The notes under the pieces: model-generated
Told to the model about the DNA's origin: nothing
What the model saw: the letters and a program-made list of their open reading frames with translations, nothing else
The model's database searches: none
Program-made: the position numbers and the translations under genes
Part shown: piece after piece, positions 29,002-40,771 of the stretch
How positions within the stretch are numbered: the stretch's first letter is position 1
Layout: each line of letters begins with the position of its first letter
NCBI RefSeq assembly: GCF_927904885.1
Contig: NZ_CAKMNW010000023.1
Coordinates: 1-64,000 of the forward strand
Direction: 5' to 3'
Origin: Candidatus Nitrotoga sp. M5
GTDB taxonomy: Bacteria; Pseudomonadota; Gammaproteobacteria; Burkholderiales; Gallionellaceae
Length of the DNA: 64,000 bases

Positions 29002-29415
29002 TTATGCGAGACGTTCTTCTTGCAAACGTTTACGCAATTCCTCAACGGTGAGGATGGAGGGGGTAAAGCTTCCTCGCAATGCGAGTATATCTTTCTCAAC
29101 GCTCACCAGTGCATCTACTTTCGCTTTGTGTGCCACTGCCAAAAATACTTGACTAAAGGGGCCATGTGATGGCATCCAGCTGGATATGGAAGCGACTTCA
29201 CAGTATGGAAAAAAATCTTCCAGCAACAGATCCTGCTCAGCGATCGACAAATTGAATTTTGGGTAATTTATTGAGTCGAACAGATCCTCCTTCGTTGCGT
29301 TGCTGATCACCGGGCATATAGACTTCGCTTGCCAAGCCTTTTTCAGCCACGCCAAATTCCCGTTGGCGAACAACAATGCAGAAAGTATTACTTTAGTATC
29401 GAGAACGACGCGCAT
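29002..29415 (-). CDS. PIN-domain toxin-like protein, catalytic residues altered
   Basis: 137 residues from the ATG placed one base after the antitoxin stop. Fold features of the COG1569-type PIN nuclease are present: MRVVLDTKVILSALLF, a KEDLF acidic site, and PFSQVFLAVAHKAKVDALVSVEKDIL. In typical members these read DTN, D..FLxLA and SGDKDL; here the third catalytic Asp is Ser (PFSQ) and the GD of the last motif is VE. The nuclease may therefore be weak or inactive. Pairing with the small upstream gene marks it as a toxin-antitoxin module. Confidence 0.75.
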   Translation of the reverse strand: MRVVLDTKVILSALLFANGNLAWLKKAWQAKSICPVISNATKEDLFDSINYPKFNLSIAEQDLLLEDFFPYCEVASISSWMPSHGPFSQVFLAVAHKAKVDALVSVEKDILALRGSFTPSILTVEELRKRLQEERLA

Positions 29416-29416
29416 A

Positions 29417-29620
29417 TTATTCTTTGGGCTGACGGGCCCAAGCACAGGCGTCTGCTACATCTTTCTCGGAAATGCCTGATACAATCAATTTTTCACGTAC
29501 GGCTTCGGCGCTTTGAGCTAAATCTGGTGTTAAAGCCGCAGCAGTACTATCAACTTCAACTTGAGAAGCAATTTCATCTGACGGAGGGATTTGGGAATTC
29601 GGAATTATATTGACTTGCAT
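29417..29620 (-). CDS. Putative antitoxin partner of the PIN protein
   Basis: 67 residues from an ATG with AAGGT at good distance; a longer start eight codons earlier lacks support. The middle is acidic and Ala-rich (QVEVDSTAAALTPDLAQSAEA), the end is helical (IVSGISEKDVADACAWARQ). No DNA-binding family is recognised with certainty. Its position one base upstream of the PIN gene is the main evidence for an antitoxin. Confidence 0.6.
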   Translation of the reverse strand: MQVNIIPNSQIPPSDEIASQVEVDSTAAALTPDLAQSAEAVREKLIVSGISEKDVADACAWARQPKE

Positions 29621-30209
29621 AGTAGTTACCTTAACGGTAAACAAAAAGTAATAAATAAAGGTAGATCAGGTCAAAATTGTACTTAAGAAAATGTACGTAC
29701 GCAAGCTCAAGCCATTGTCCAAATTAAGGAGCAGGTAGGCATTTCCGGCCTTGTTGATCCTGCAGATGAGTAGCTTTTGCCAGGCGGGAGATGGATTTCG
29801 TTTATATCTGGGTAATAAATAATCATTGTTCTTGAGTATTAAACGCGCTTCGGCAAATGCGGGCGGCCAAATAAACGGTTACTCGGACTGAATACCGTGT
29901 AAATGAAGAACGAAGGACTCGTTGGAATAAAAAATACCTGAAAAAGAACGCTCGGGCTGTAGAAAAACACAAAATTGTGAAAATCGCTTTATGAAAAATC
30001 AATAAGTTACAGCACCTTTTTTCGTCCGGAACAGGATTTTTCTGCAGCCTGGTTAATTACAACATCTTGGATTAATTATTGATAACTGTTTTCTCTTGTT
30101 GCCCAAAGAAGGGCAGTGCGGCATAATCACCTAATGTTTGTTGCAGAAACCTGCTGCAAAAATTATTTATCTATTCTTATTATAAAGATGTTCAGGAGGT
30201 TAGTGAAAG
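29621..30209. other. Intergenic region upstream of tkt
   Basis: About 590 bases without a convincing gene. It carries the divergent control regions of the toxin-antitoxin pair and tkt. A TTGCAG/CTGCAA inverted repeat around 30148-30166 lies about 45 bases upstream of the tkt start and could be a regulator site, but no CbbR consensus is proven. A strong AGGAGG ribosome site precedes tkt by ten bases. Confidence 0.4.
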
Positions 30210-32225
30210 ATGGCTGCGGCGCGTAAAGTACACCCCCCCAAATTTAATGATACAACTGGAGCGATCCGCGCTTTGGCAATGGATGCAGTTCAGAAAGCAA
30301 ACTCTGGCCATCCTGGCGCGCCTATGGGCATGGCAGAAATTGCCGAAGCGCTGTGGATTCACCATATGCGTCACAATCCAGCCAACCCTCAATGGGCCGA
30401 CCGTGACCGTTTCGTGTTTTCCAACGGACATGGCTCGATGCTGATTTATGCCTTACTTCATTTAACTGGTTACGACTTGCCGATTGATGAGTTGAAGCGT
30501 TTCCGTCAGCTGCATTCTCAGACTCCAGGTCACCCTGAGTATGGCTATACTGCTGGTGTTGAAACCACTACGGGCCCGCTAGGTCAAGGCATTACCAATG
30601 CGGTCGGCTTTGCTCTGGCAGAAAAAATGCTGGCTAATGAATTTAATCGGCCCGGTCATGAAATTGTTAACCACCATACTTATGTTTTCCTAGGTGATGG
30701 CTGCATGATGGAAGGTATTTCGCATGAGTCTTGCGCACTGGCCGGTACTTGGGGATTAGGCAAGTTGATCGCCTTCTGGGACGACAACGGCATTTCCATT
30801 GACGGGCATGTTGAAGCCTGGTTTACCGACGATACTGCCAAACGCTTCGAGTCTTATGGTTGGCATGTGATCGCCAATGTAGAAGGCCATGATCCTGAAG
30901 CAGTCAATGACGCTATCAAGACTGCCAAAGCAGTTACCGATAAGCCCACGCTGATATGCTGCAAAACCATTATCGGAGCGGGTTCCCCGAACAAAGCTGA
31001 TACGCATGAAGTGCATGGTGCTGCATTGGGTGATGCGGAAATCGCGGCTACACGTGAACACATAGGCTGGAAATACCCGCCGTTCGAAATTCCAGCGCAT
31101 GTTTACCAAGCGTGGAATGCACGTACTAAGGGAGAAGGTCAAGAAAAGTTGTGGGACTGCAAATTTGCAGAGTACCGTAAGGACTTTCCCCAAGAGGCGG
31201 CTGAATTTGAGCGACGTATGAAGGGTGATTTGCCAGCAGACTGGGCACAACACGCTGCAAACTTGATCGCCAAGACTAATGAAAAGGCGGAAACTATTGC
31301 CTCGCGCAAGGCCTCACAGAATGCGATTAACGGTTTGGTGCCGGCGCTACCAGAATTTCTTGGCGGTTCGGCGGATCTGACTGGTTCTAACTTGACCAAC
31401 TGGGCGGGTGCCAAGCACGTTCATGGTAAATCAACAGGTAACTATATCAGTTACGGAGTACGTGAATTCGGCATGTCAGCCATTATGAATGGCGTGGCTT
31501 TGCATGGCGGGTTGATCCCATTTGGTGGCACTTTCCTGATGTTCTCTGAGTATGCGCGCAATGCACTGCGCATGGCTGCACTGATGAAACAACGCGTCAT
31601 TTTCGTGTATACACATGACTCTATCGGTTTGGGTGAGGATGGTCCAACACACCAGCCAGTGGAGCAAGTCTCTACGCTTCGCTATATTCCGAATATGGAC
31701 GTTTGGCGTCCTTGTGATACCGTTGAATCTGCCGTGTCATGGGTTGCAGCGGTTGAACGCAAAACTGGTCCGAGCAGCCTTATATTCAGTCGCCAAAACT
31801 TGGCATTCCAAAAGCGTGATGAGGCTCAAATCGTCAACATTCGCAAGGGTGGCTATGTGTTGTCGGAAGCCGCCAACGGGACACCTCAAGCGCTCATTAT
31901 CGCGACGGGTTCCGAGGTGGGGCTGGCAATGGATGCACAAGCGGCTTTGGCTAAAGACGGTATTAATGTACGGGTAGTTTCTATGCCTTCCACCAACGTA
32001 TTTGATCGCCAAGATCAGTCGTACAAGGAAAGCGTCTTGCCCAAAGGCTGCAAGCGCGTAGCTGTCGAAGCTGGTGTGACGGATTTTTGGTATAAGTATG
32101 TTGGTTTGGACGGTGCAGTAATTGGCATAGATACTTTTGGTGAATCTGCCCCGGCAGGCGAATTGTTTAAACACTTCGGCTTTACCATAGAGAATGTGGT
32201 GAAAGCTGTGAAAAGCGTTATCTGA
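30210..32225 (+). CDS. tkt: Transketolase
   Basis: 671 residues. Thiamine diphosphate enzyme moving two-carbon units in the Calvin and pentose phosphate cycles. Key motifs: the N-terminal [21 protein letters not shown], the ThDP/Mg motif [12 protein letters not shown] ... DDNGISIDG, and [15 protein letters not shown] in the pyrimidine domain. First gene of the carbon cluster (cbbT in autotroph nomenclature), but a 618-base gap separates it from gapA. Confidence 0.95.
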   Translation: MAAARKVHPPKFNDTTGAIRALAMDAVQKANSGHPGAPMGMAEIAEALWIHHMRHNPANPQWADRDRFVFSNGHGSMLIYALLHLTGYDLPIDELKRFRQLHSQTPGHPEYGYTAGVETTTGPLGQGITNAVGFALAEKMLANEFNRPGHEIVNHHTYVFLGDGCMMEGISHESCALAGTWGLGKLIAFWDDNGISIDGHVEAWFTDDTAKRFESYGWHVIANVEGHDPEAVNDAIKTAKAVTDKPTLICCKTIIGAGSPNKADTHEVHGAALGDAEIAATREHIGWKYPPFEIPAHVYQAWNARTKGEGQEKLWDCKFAEYRKDFPQEAAEFERRMKGDLPADWAQHAANLIAKTNEKAETIASRKASQNAINGLVPALPEFLGGSADLTGSNLTNWAGAKHVHGKSTGNYISYGVREFGMSAIMNGVALHGGLIPFGGTFLMFSEYARNALRMAALMKQRVIFVYTHDSIGLGEDGPTHQPVEQVSTLRYIPNMDVWRPCDTVESAVSWVAAVERKTGPSSLIFSRQNLAFQKRDEAQIVNIRKGGYVLSEAANGTPQALIIATGSEVGLAMDAQAALAKDGINVRVVSMPSTNVFDRQDQSYKESVLPKGCKRVAVEAGVTDFWYKYVGLDGAVIGIDTFGESAPAGELFKHFGFTIENVVKAVKSVI

Positions 32226-33842
<1,617 letters not shown>

Positions 33843-33845
33843 AAA

Positions 33846-33886
33846 TGCACGCAAGGTGAGAAAGAAGTGCCCGTACCTTGCATGCA
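33846..33886 (+). other. Intercistronic hairpin between gapA and pgk
   Basis: TGCACGCAAGGT can pair with ACCTTGCATGCA over a 17-base loop with one mismatch. No T-run follows, so it is more likely an mRNA stability or processing element, possibly allowing more gapA than pgk, than a full terminator. Confidence 0.4.
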
Positions 33887-33929
33887 TGTTCTCTTGCGCT
33901 TTACCACGATCGATTAATTGGAGAAAGAA

Positions 33930-35114
33930 TTGTCCGTAATCAAAATGACTGATTTGGATCTCAAGGGCAAACGTGTCCTGATCCGCGAAGATTTAAATGT
34001 TCCTCAAGCTGATGACGGTCGCATAACCGACGATACCCGCATCAGGGCAAGCATGCCTACCATTCAGCACGCCGTGAAGGCAGGTGCCAAAGTAATGCTA
34101 ATGTCCCACCTCGGTCGTCCTGAAGAAGGCATATATTCCGAAGCCGACTCCCTAAAGCCTATAGCCAAAAGTTTGTCTGATTTATTAGGTAAAGAGGTCA
34201 AGGTAATTAAGGATTGGCTAGACGGCGATTTCACCGTTGCCGATGGCGAAGTCGTATTATTTGAGAACGTGCGCTTCAATAAAGGTGAAGGCAAAAACAA
34301 CGACGAATTGTCCCAAAAAATGGCTAAGCTATGCGACATCTTTGCGATGGATGCATTCGGTACCGCGCATCGAGCGCAGGCTTCCACCCACGGTGTAGCT
34401 AAGTATGCGCCTGTGGCATGCGCCGGACCACTGCTGGCAGCAGAGCTTGATGCCTTAGGCAAAGCATTGAAAAATCCGGCGCACCCGCTGATAGCTATCG
34501 TCGGTGGCTCAAAGGTTTCATCCAAATTGACCGTATTGGAATCGCTGTCCCACATCGTGGATCAATTGATTGTCGGTGGCGGCATTGCCAATACCTTCAT
34601 TAAAGCGGCTGGATATAACGTCGGTAAATCTCTTTATGAACCCGATCTTGTAGTTGAAGCCCAGCGTTTAATACAAGCCGCCAAGGACAAGGGCGGATCG
34701 ATTCCGGTACCTACCGATGTGGTAGTAGGCAAAAAATTTGACACCAATGAGCCTGCCGTAGTTAAAAAAGTGGCTGATATTACCGATGACGATATGATTT
34801 TCGATATAGGTCCTGAAACTGCCCTGACTTATGCCGCCCATCTGAAAAAAGCCTCAACCATCGTGTGGAATGGCCCGGTAGGTGTATTTGAATTTGACCA
34901 GTTTGGCGCTGGCACCAAAGTTCTAGGCATGGCGATTGCGGAAAGTTCCGCATTTTCTATAGCTGGTGGTGGAGATACGCTGGCAGCGATTGCCAAATAT
35001 AATATCAGTGATCAAGTAAGCTATATTTCCACGGGCGGTGGTGCATTTCTGGAATTCCTCGAAGGAAAAAAATTGCCTGCGGTAGAAATTCTTGAGCAAC
35101 GTGCTGCGAAATAA
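33930..35114 (+). CDS. pgk: Phosphoglycerate kinase
   Basis: 394 residues from a TTG start: GGAGAAAG lies just upstream and the resulting [20 protein letters not shown] matches family N-termini, whereas the longer TTG overlaps the ribosome site. Features are REDLNVP, HLGRPEE, the AFGTAHR loop, GGSKVSSKL and the nucleotide-binding GGGDTLAA with [14 protein letters not shown] at the end. Calvin-cycle cbbK role. Confidence 0.95.
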   Translation: MSVIKMTDLDLKGKRVLIREDLNVPQADDGRITDDTRIRASMPTIQHAVKAGAKVMLMSHLGRPEEGIYSEADSLKPIAKSLSDLLGKEVKVIKDWLDGDFTVADGEVVLFENVRFNKGEGKNNDELSQKMAKLCDIFAMDAFGTAHRAQASTHGVAKYAPVACAGPLLAAELDALGKALKNPAHPLIAIVGGSKVSSKLTVLESLSHIVDQLIVGGGIANTFIKAAGYNVGKSLYEPDLVVEAQRLIQAAKDKGGSIPVPTDVVVGKKFDTNEPAVVKKVADITDDDMIFDIGPETALTYAAHLKKASTIVWNGPVGVFEFDQFGAGTKVLGMAIAESSAFSIAGGGDTLAAIAKYNISDQVSYISTGGGAFLEFLEGKKLPAVEILEQRAAK

Positions 35115-35129
35115 TTAAGACGATAGACT

Positions 35130-36566
35130 ATGTTACGCAGAACTAAGATTGTTGCAACTCTGGGGCCAGCTTCCAGCGACCAGAAAGTGCTGGAACGAAT
35201 GATACTTGCAGGTGTGGATGTGGTGCGGATGAACTTTTCGCATGGCACTGCGAAGGACCACGTGGCGCATGTTGAAAAAGTGCGTGCTGCAGCGGCTGCA
35301 TGTGGCCGTGTTATAGGAATTCTTGCCGACCTTCAAGGGCCCAAAATTCGTGTGGGAAAACTTGAGAATGACAAGATCATTCTTAAGCAAGGGGACACAT
35401 TTATCCTGGATGCAGAATGGACAGGCCTCGGTAATCAGGAACGCGTAGGACTAGACTACAAAGAATTGCCCAAGGATGTCAGCAAAGGTTCGGTACTGTT
35501 GCTAAATGATGGCATGTTGGAATTCGATGTAATCGAAGTTAAAGGCGCACAAGTCATATGCAAAGTTGTTTGTGGCGGTGTGTTATCCAACAATAAAGGG
35601 ATCAATCGCAAGGGCGGCGGTTTGACTGCCCCTGCGCTTACCGACAAAGACAGGGAAGACATTAAGACCGCAGCCTTAATTAAAGCGGACTATCTGGCAA
35701 TTTCCTTCCCGCGTTCGGCTGATGACATGAAGTTGGCGCGAAAATTGATGCATGAAGCTGGCGGTAAAAGTTTGTTGATGGCCAAAATTGAGCGTGCCGA
35801 AGCCATTCCCGTACTGGACGAAATTATTGATGCGTCCGACGCTATTATGGTGGCACGAGGCGACCTTTCTGTGGAAGTGGGGGATGCAGTTGTACCGGGC
35901 TTGCAAAAACGCATGATTCGTATGGCGCGTGCCAAAAACAAGTTGGTTATTACAGCTACACAGATGATGGAATCCATGATCACTAACCCGATCCCTACTC
36001 GTGCGGAAGTATCGGATGTGGCAAATGCAGTGCTGGATGGTACCGATGCGGTAATGCTGTCAGCTGAAACCGCGGTGGGCGATTATCCCATTGAAACCAT
36101 CATGTCCATGGCACGTATCTGTGTTAACGCGGAAAGTGAGGTGGAAGATATATCCAGCAGCCATCGTCTACAAACGAAATTTTCACGTATCGATCAGGCT
36201 ATCGCCATGTCTGCGTTATATGCAGCGTCTCACTTTTCAGTTAAAGCAATTGTAGCGCTGACCCAGTCCGGTTCAACGCCACTGTGGCTTTCACGTGTGA
36301 ATGCAGGAGTGCCGATTTTTGCGTTAACACCGATTGAGTCAACCTTGAGTAAAGTTACGCTGTTTAGCGGAGTACATCCGATTGCGTTTAACACTACCTC
36401 CAAAATTCCATCGGTAGAATTGTGTGCAGCTGAAGATGAGCTGGTAAGATTGGGATTAGTGCAAGACGGTGACATGATTGTGATGACTATAGGCGAAGCC
36501 GTTGGTCAGGCTGGCCATACCAATACCATGAAAGTTGTCCGGGTAGGTGATCACCATAAACTTTGA
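35130..36566 (+). CDS. pyk: Pyruvate kinase
   Basis: 478 residues. Starts RRTKIVATLGPASSD, with the active-site KIERAEAI, MVARGDLSVEVG, TQMMESMI and PTRAEVSDVANAVLDGTDAVMLSAET. Makes pyruvate and ATP from PEP, linking the Calvin output to the TCA cycle and biosynthesis. Fifteen bases after pgk, so the same operon. Confidence 0.95.
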   Translation: MLRRTKIVATLGPASSDQKVLERMILAGVDVVRMNFSHGTAKDHVAHVEKVRAAAAACGRVIGILADLQGPKIRVGKLENDKIILKQGDTFILDAEWTGLGNQERVGLDYKELPKDVSKGSVLLLNDGMLEFDVIEVKGAQVICKVVCGGVLSNNKGINRKGGGLTAPALTDKDREDIKTAALIKADYLAISFPRSADDMKLARKLMHEAGGKSLLMAKIERAEAIPVLDEIIDASDAIMVARGDLSVEVGDAVVPGLQKRMIRMARAKNKLVITATQMMESMITNPIPTRAEVSDVANAVLDGTDAVMLSAETAVGDYPIETIMSMARICVNAESEVEDISSSHRLQTKFSRIDQAIAMSALYAASHFSVKAIVALTQSGSTPLWLSRVNAGVPIFALTPIESTLSKVTLFSGVHPIAFNTTSKIPSVELCAAEDELVRLGLVQDGDMIVMTIGEAVGQAGHTNTMKVVRVGDHHKL

Positions 36567-36656
36567 GTAGTCTAAGAACAGCCGAGTTTCCCGTACGCTG
36601 CCAGACTCTATTTTTTGATTTTGTTTGATAATTTATAAATTTACTAGGAGAAAAAA

Positions 36657-37721
36657 ATGGCTCTTGTTTCATTACGCCAGCTGCTGGATCATGCAGCCGA
36701 GAATGGATACGGTCTGCCCGCATTCAACGTCAATAATTTGGAACAGGTTAAGGCAATCATGGAGGCGGCGGATGAAACTAACAGTCCAGTGATTATGCAA
36801 GGCTCAGCTGGTGCCCGCAAATACGCGGGTGAAGCCTTCTTGCGCCACCTGATTCTTGCTGCAGTTGAGACTTATCCGCACATTCCAGTAGTCATGCACC
36901 AAGATCACGGAGCCTCGCCGGCTGTATGTATCAACGCAATTCGTTCCGGATTCTCCAGTGTAATGATGGATGGCTCTTTGAAGGAAGATGCCAAGACTCC
37001 ATCCTCTTATGAGTACAACGTTGAAGTAACCAAGAAAGTTGTTGATATTTCTCACGCAGTGGGCGTATCCGTTGAAGGTGAGTTAGGTTGCTTGGGCTCA
37101 CTTGAAACAGGCATGGGCGAGCAAGAAGACGGTCAAGGTGCGGAAGGTAAACTTGATCACTCGCAGTTATTAACCGATCCAGAAGAGGCCGCCGATTTTG
37201 TCCGGAAGACTGGTGTAGACGCACTGGCAATAGCCATTGGTACCTCGCATGGTGCCTACAAATTCACACGCCCACCTACCGGCGACACTCTGGATATTAA
37301 TCGTATAAAGGCGATTCACGCCCGCATTCCCAACACTCACTTGGTAATGCATGGCTCTTCTTCTGTACCGCAAGAATGGTTGAAGATCATTGACCAATAT
37401 GGTGGTGATATGGGGGAAACCTATGGCGTTCCGGTTTCGGAGATAGTCGAGGGTATAAAACACGGTGTGCGAAAAGTTAATATTGATACTGACCTACGCA
37501 TGGCGTCTACTGGCGCGGTACGTCGTTTCTTGTCGCAAAACCCAAAAAATTTCGATCCACGTAAATTTTTGGCAGATTCGACCATAGCCATGAAAGAGAT
37601 ATGCAAGGCCCGTTATGAAGCCTTCGGTTCTGCTGGTCAAGCCTCAAAAGTAAAACCAATTTCACTAGATGCTATGGCCAATAGATATACCAAAGGTGAG
37701 TTAAAGGCTATCGTCAAATAA
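36657..37721 (+). CDS. fba: Fructose-bisphosphate aldolase, class II
   Basis: 354 residues, zinc-dependent aldolase of the Calvin type (cbbA). Metal and active-site motifs are [44 protein letters not shown] and [13 protein letters not shown]. Strong AGGAGA ribosome site. Last gene of the cluster, closed by a strong terminator. Confidence 0.95.
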   Translation: MALVSLRQLLDHAAENGYGLPAFNVNNLEQVKAIMEAADETNSPVIMQGSAGARKYAGEAFLRHLILAAVETYPHIPVVMHQDHGASPAVCINAIRSGFSSVMMDGSLKEDAKTPSSYEYNVEVTKKVVDISHAVGVSVEGELGCLGSLETGMGEQEDGQGAEGKLDHSQLLTDPEEAADFVRKTGVDALAIAIGTSHGAYKFTRPPTGDTLDINRIKAIHARIPNTHLVMHGSSSVPQEWLKIIDQYGGDMGETYGVPVSEIVEGIKHGVRKVNIDTDLRMASTGAVRRFLSQNPKNFDPRKFLADSTIAMKEICKARYEAFGSAGQASKVKPISLDAMANRYTKGELKAIVK

Positions 37722-37740
37722 ATTTAATATAAGTACAATT

Positions 37741-37773
37741 AAATAAAGCGGTTTTCGAACCGCTTTATTTTTA
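37741..37773 (+). terminator. Rho-independent terminator after fba
   Basis: A 13-base perfect stem (AAATAAAGCGGTT with its complement) around a TTCG tetraloop, followed by T residues. Twenty bases after the fba stop codon. Confidence 0.9.
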
Positions 37774-37801
37774 TCCACAGAATTAAAGCTAAACCTCTGA
37801 A

Positions 37802-37941
37802 GGGCATCTCTAAAAATACAATTTTGCAAGCAACCGCTTTCCTGCTTACCCCGTTGCTAATCAAGACAAGTCGCGAGTAAAAAAATTTAACGCAGCAAAT
37901 AACACGGTATTGTGACGAAAACTGTATTTTTACAGCTGCCC
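37802..37941. repeat. Short element with terminal inverted repeats (family copy 3)
   Basis: Left end GGGCATCTCTAAAAATACAA, right end TGTATTTTTACAGCTGCCC, an imperfect inverted repeat. Shares CAATTTTGCAAGCAACCGC and GCTTACCCCGTTGC with the other copies. 140 bases, just after the fba terminator. Confidence 0.65.
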
Positions 37942-38188
37942 TGTAGCTTACGTAGCAAATAAAGTTATTCCAGTGCTCGTTAAGGAGTGGCTGTTGCACT
38001 AGGACTTGAAACCGCCGCTCCTTATCTATCGTAAATTTGTTAACCCTCGTATTAAACAATCCCGTAGTGCATGTCAGTTTAAAAAATATTAAGATTACTT
38101 ACGCTAAATATTTTTGCATTATCGGAAAGCATGTGAAGCTGGTAACATAGAACTACCAAAAGCATGAAATTCAGAATATTTAAACATC

Positions 38189-38533
38189 ATGCAATATGTA
38201 CAAAATCATTCACTTCCTCCGCGTTTAAACGGTCCGGAAGATAAAAATGAAATAAAAAAGCTGACTGAAATTGAACCAGTCAGGCCTGTCTCTGAGCGCA
38301 CCCATCCGTCGCAGGCATTTCAGCCACCTACTACACGACCCGAACATCAATACAACCTAGCTAAACCACTTGATGAAAAGCGAAATGCAGATGCTTCTCT
38401 GGGTGAACGTCGAAAAATCTGTCGTCGTATTCAAACTCAGCCTCTACTGTTAGAGCTTCGTTCAAAGTTGGATAGACGACACAAAAAGCAAAGAAATACA
38501 GATATAACAGAACATATAAATGAAATGGCATAA
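38189..38533 (+). CDS. Hypothetical basic protein
   Basis: 114 residues, hydrophilic and rich in Arg, Lys, Glu and Pro, with no signal peptide or membrane helix. The C-terminal half (GERRKICRRIQTQPLLLELRS ... DRRHKKQRNTD, in parts) looks like a small conserved motif seen in betaproteobacterial hypothetical proteins. No clear ribosome site precedes the ATG, so the call is tentative. Confidence 0.45.
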   Translation: MQYVQNHSLPPRLNGPEDKNEIKKLTEIEPVRPVSERTHPSQAFQPPTTRPEHQYNLAKPLDEKRNADASLGERRKICRRIQTQPLLLELRSKLDRRHKKQRNTDITEHINEMA

Positions 38534-38554
38534 AACCAAATGCCACTAAATTAA

Positions 38555-38578
38555 GAGCGTCTCTTAAAATTCAATTTT
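38555..38578. repeat. Isolated end of the inverted-repeat element family
   Basis: GAGCGTCTCTTAAAATTC AATTTT resembles the outer end (GGGCGTCTCTAAAAATTC) of the small elements. No partner end is found, so it is a solo remnant. It supplies the last codons and the stop of the minus-strand gene next to it. Confidence 0.45.
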
Positions 38579-38797
38579 CTTGGCTTCTTCAACGCAAATC
38601 ACAGTTATTGCCCAATGATATAGCTCTGTATGGCCGCAATACGGGCTAGATGATAAATCGTCCAAGCTTTGCTCAATTAGCTGCAAACATTCATCGTTCG
38701 TCACTTTACCTTGCAGCAGTTCACGCAAGCGTATCCCACTGACCACGGCCCATGTGATGAAACGCTTCCATCCCTGATTAAACTCAGTCGCTTTCAT
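38564..38797 (-). CDS. Small hypothetical protein, C-terminus set by a repeat end
   Basis: 77 residues from an internal ATG (MKATEFNQGW); a longer start is possible. Composition is that of a soluble helical protein (GIRLRELLQGKVTNDECLQLIEQSLDDL). No family recognised. The final KKIEF and stop fall in an element end, suggesting the original gene was longer or has been truncated. Confidence 0.45.
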   Translation of the reverse strand: MKATEFNQGWKRFITWAVVSGIRLRELLQGKVTNDECLQLIEQSLDDLSSSPYCGHTELYHWAITVICVEEAKKIEF

Positions 38798-38928
38798 AAT
38801 ATGCGTCTCTGTAATCACAGAGTATGACGCTTAGATACTCAATTCAGAGCTAATTGCGATATCGCTTAACTTAGTGACATTCGCCTTAGCACCGCAAATT
38901 GTTCAATATATGTTTGTCAAAAACTCAT

Positions 38929-38957
38929 TTGACAAAACGGTTTATTAAAGATACATT
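38929..38957 (+). promoter_or_regulatory. Probable promoter of ncgABC-nirK
   Basis: A perfect -35 box TTGACA at 38929-38934 is followed after 17 bases by TACATT (4 of 6 matches to the -10 consensus), about 50 bases upstream of the ncgA start. The -10 lies inside the NsrR palindrome. Confidence 0.55.
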
Positions 38958-38970
38958 TAATATGTATCTT
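38948..38970. promoter_or_regulatory. NsrR operator
   Basis: A 23-base palindrome with perfect 9-base arms AAGATACAT and ATGTATCTT around TTAAT. This is the NsrR consensus form (AAGATGyATTT with its mirror). NsrR is an NO/nitrite-sensing Fe-S repressor known to control nirK in N. europaea. The site covers the likely -10 and lies 38 bases before the ncgA start, the right place for repression released by NO or nitrite. Confidence 0.88.
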
Positions 38971-39008
38971 ATAAAAACGTATAAAAAATTATATCTGGAT
39001 GAAAAAAA

Positions 39009-40088
39009 ATGACGATTAGCTTAAATATATTGCGAGCATCCTCTGTGAGCTGTTATTTCAGGAATATTTTAGTAATTTTTTTATTGGCAGGAATTGCGAC
39101 TGTATGCGAAGCAGCACAGCACGAATTCGATATGAGTATTGATGAAGTTACCATAGATGTTGCGCCGGGTTTTTCCAATAAAGTGTTCGCTTTTAACGGA
39201 CAAGTGCCAGGGCCACTCATCCACGTCAAAGAGGGAGATGATGTGATGGTGCATGTGACTAATAACAGCACTCTTCCCCATACCGTTCATTGGCACGGAG
39301 TTAACCAGATCGGTAGTTGGCAACAAGATGGCGTGCCAGACGTCACTCAAAAAGCGATCCAGCCTGGCGAATCTTATACTTATAGATTCAATGTAGATCG
39401 TCCCGGAAGCCTTTGGTACCACTGCCATGTCAACGTTTGGGAGCATGTCGCGATACGCGGAATGTGGGGGCCACTTATCGTTGAGCCCAAAAACCCGAGT
39501 GCACTTGAAAAGGAAGTTACCCTGGATGCCATTCTGATGATGAGCGCTTGGCAATCTCCATATGCCAACGTATTTGGCCAAGGGGGCGGCCCTAAAGATG
39601 TTTCTGACTATTTTTCAGTAAACGGAAGATCCTTCCCAATAACCCAGCCTATCAGGGTTAAAAAAGGCGATGTATTAAGAATGCGTTTTATTGGCGCGGG
39701 GGATGAAACACACCAAATGCATATGCATGGGCACGACATGCTTGTCACTCACAAAGACGGTTATCCGCTGGCCAGTCCTTATTATGTGGACACTGTTTCG
39801 GTAGGGCCCGGTGAGCGTTATGACGTGATCGTTAAGATGAACAATCCGGGTCGTTTTATTATGCACGACCATATTGATAAGCACATGACAAACAATGGTG
39901 CTTCGTTAGGTGGGCCAGTGACCATTTTCGAATATGAAGGAATCAAAACGGATGACTGGTACGTATGGCACGGTAAAGCGTACGATCCAAATTTTTTCTA
40001 CAGTGACTCGCTTAAAAAGGGATATGGACTTTTTAACAGCGCACCTTTCATGGGCACAGTCAACAAACAGAGGAGAAGGAGGAGATAA
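39009..40088 (+). CDS. ncgA: Two-domain multicopper oxidase NcgA
   Basis: 359 residues, periplasmic (signal region FRNILVIFLLAGIATVCEA). Domain 1 holds HTVHWHG (residues 91-97) and the type 1 copper motif WYHCHVNVWEHVAIRGM (HCH at 138-140, axial Met). Domain 2 has HQMHMHGHD and MHDHIDKHM but no type 1 Cys. So the type 1 site is only in domain 1, as in the two-domain oxidases; trinuclear copper ligands are present in both. In N. europaea the orthologue belongs to the nirK operon and supports nitrite tolerance. First gene of the NsrR-controlled operon; its physiological substrate is not established here. Confidence 0.9.
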   Translation: MTISLNILRASSVSCYFRNILVIFLLAGIATVCEAAQHEFDMSIDEVTIDVAPGFSNKVFAFNGQVPGPLIHVKEGDDVMVHVTNNSTLPHTVHWHGVNQIGSWQQDGVPDVTQKAIQPGESYTYRFNVDRPGSLWYHCHVNVWEHVAIRGMWGPLIVEPKNPSALEKEVTLDAILMMSAWQSPYANVFGQGGGPKDVSDYFSVNGRSFPITQPIRVKKGDVLRMRFIGAGDETHQMHMHGHDMLVTHKDGYPLASPYYVDTVSVGPGERYDVIVKMNNPGRFIMHDHIDKHMTNNGASLGGPVTIFEYEGIKTDDWYVWHGKAYDPNFFYSDSLKKGYGLFNSAPFMGTVNKQRRRRR

Positions 40089-40090
40089 AT

Positions 40091-40771
40091 ATGAAGCGAA
40101 TACTGGTCGTTGCTTTACTAGGTTTTTCAGCTGCAGCCGTCGCTGAAGAAGGTGTGCTGCAGGGAGATTGTGCCGCCTGTCACAACATTAAAGGGCCGAC
40201 AGCACAGACTTTGAAAGCCGTCTTTGAGAAAAAGGCGCCAGATCTCTTTTACGCGGGTAATAAATTCCGTCAAGAATGGCTTGTATCGTGGTTACAAAAG
40301 CCTACTCGAATCCGTCCCGCCGGAATGTTCCATGGCGACCATATAAAGGTTGGGGTAAAAGGTGATGAAATTGATACGTCGACACTCACGACACATCCCG
40401 CACTTTCCAAAGCCGATGCTACCTCAGTGGCGGCTGAACTCATGAAGTTGAAACCGCATGATGATTTGATTGCAAAGGAAAAAGTTGAGCCCGGTACGAT
40501 ATCAATGCAGATGGGGGAAATGGCCTTCGATAAATTTCTGGGCTGCATGGCATGTCACTTGATTGAGCCTGAATATGGTGGTCTGTCGGGACCAGAGCTT
40601 TATACGGCGGCTAAGCGTTTGCAGCCGCAATATATGTTGAGCTTCATTAGGTCGCCTCAAGCCTGGGATCCTAAATCCATGATGCCAAACAAAAATCTAT
40701 CTGATGCAAATATACAGAAAATGGCTCGTTATCTTGAGAGCCTGAGTAAGGAGGCCGCAAATGCCAAGTAA
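40091..40771 (+). CDS. ncgB: Dihaem cytochrome c NcgB
   Basis: 226 residues with a signal peptide (KRILVVALLGFSAAAVA) and two haem motifs, CAACH at 27-31 and CMACH at 152-156. Two cytochrome c domains separated by a linker. It probably carries electrons in the periplasm between the quinol-side cytochromes and NirK or NcgA. Preceded by a double AGGAGAAGGAGG ribosome site and overlapped by ncgC. Confidence 0.88.
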   Translation: MKRILVVALLGFSAAAVAEEGVLQGDCAACHNIKGPTAQTLKAVFEKKAPDLFYAGNKFRQEWLVSWLQKPTRIRPAGMFHGDHIKVGVKGDEIDTSTLTTHPALSKADATSVAAELMKLKPHDDLIAKEKVEPGTISMQMGEMAFDKFLGCMACHLIEPEYGGLSGPELYTAAKRLQPQYMLSFIRSPQAWDPKSMMPNKNLSDANIQKMARYLESLSKEAANAK

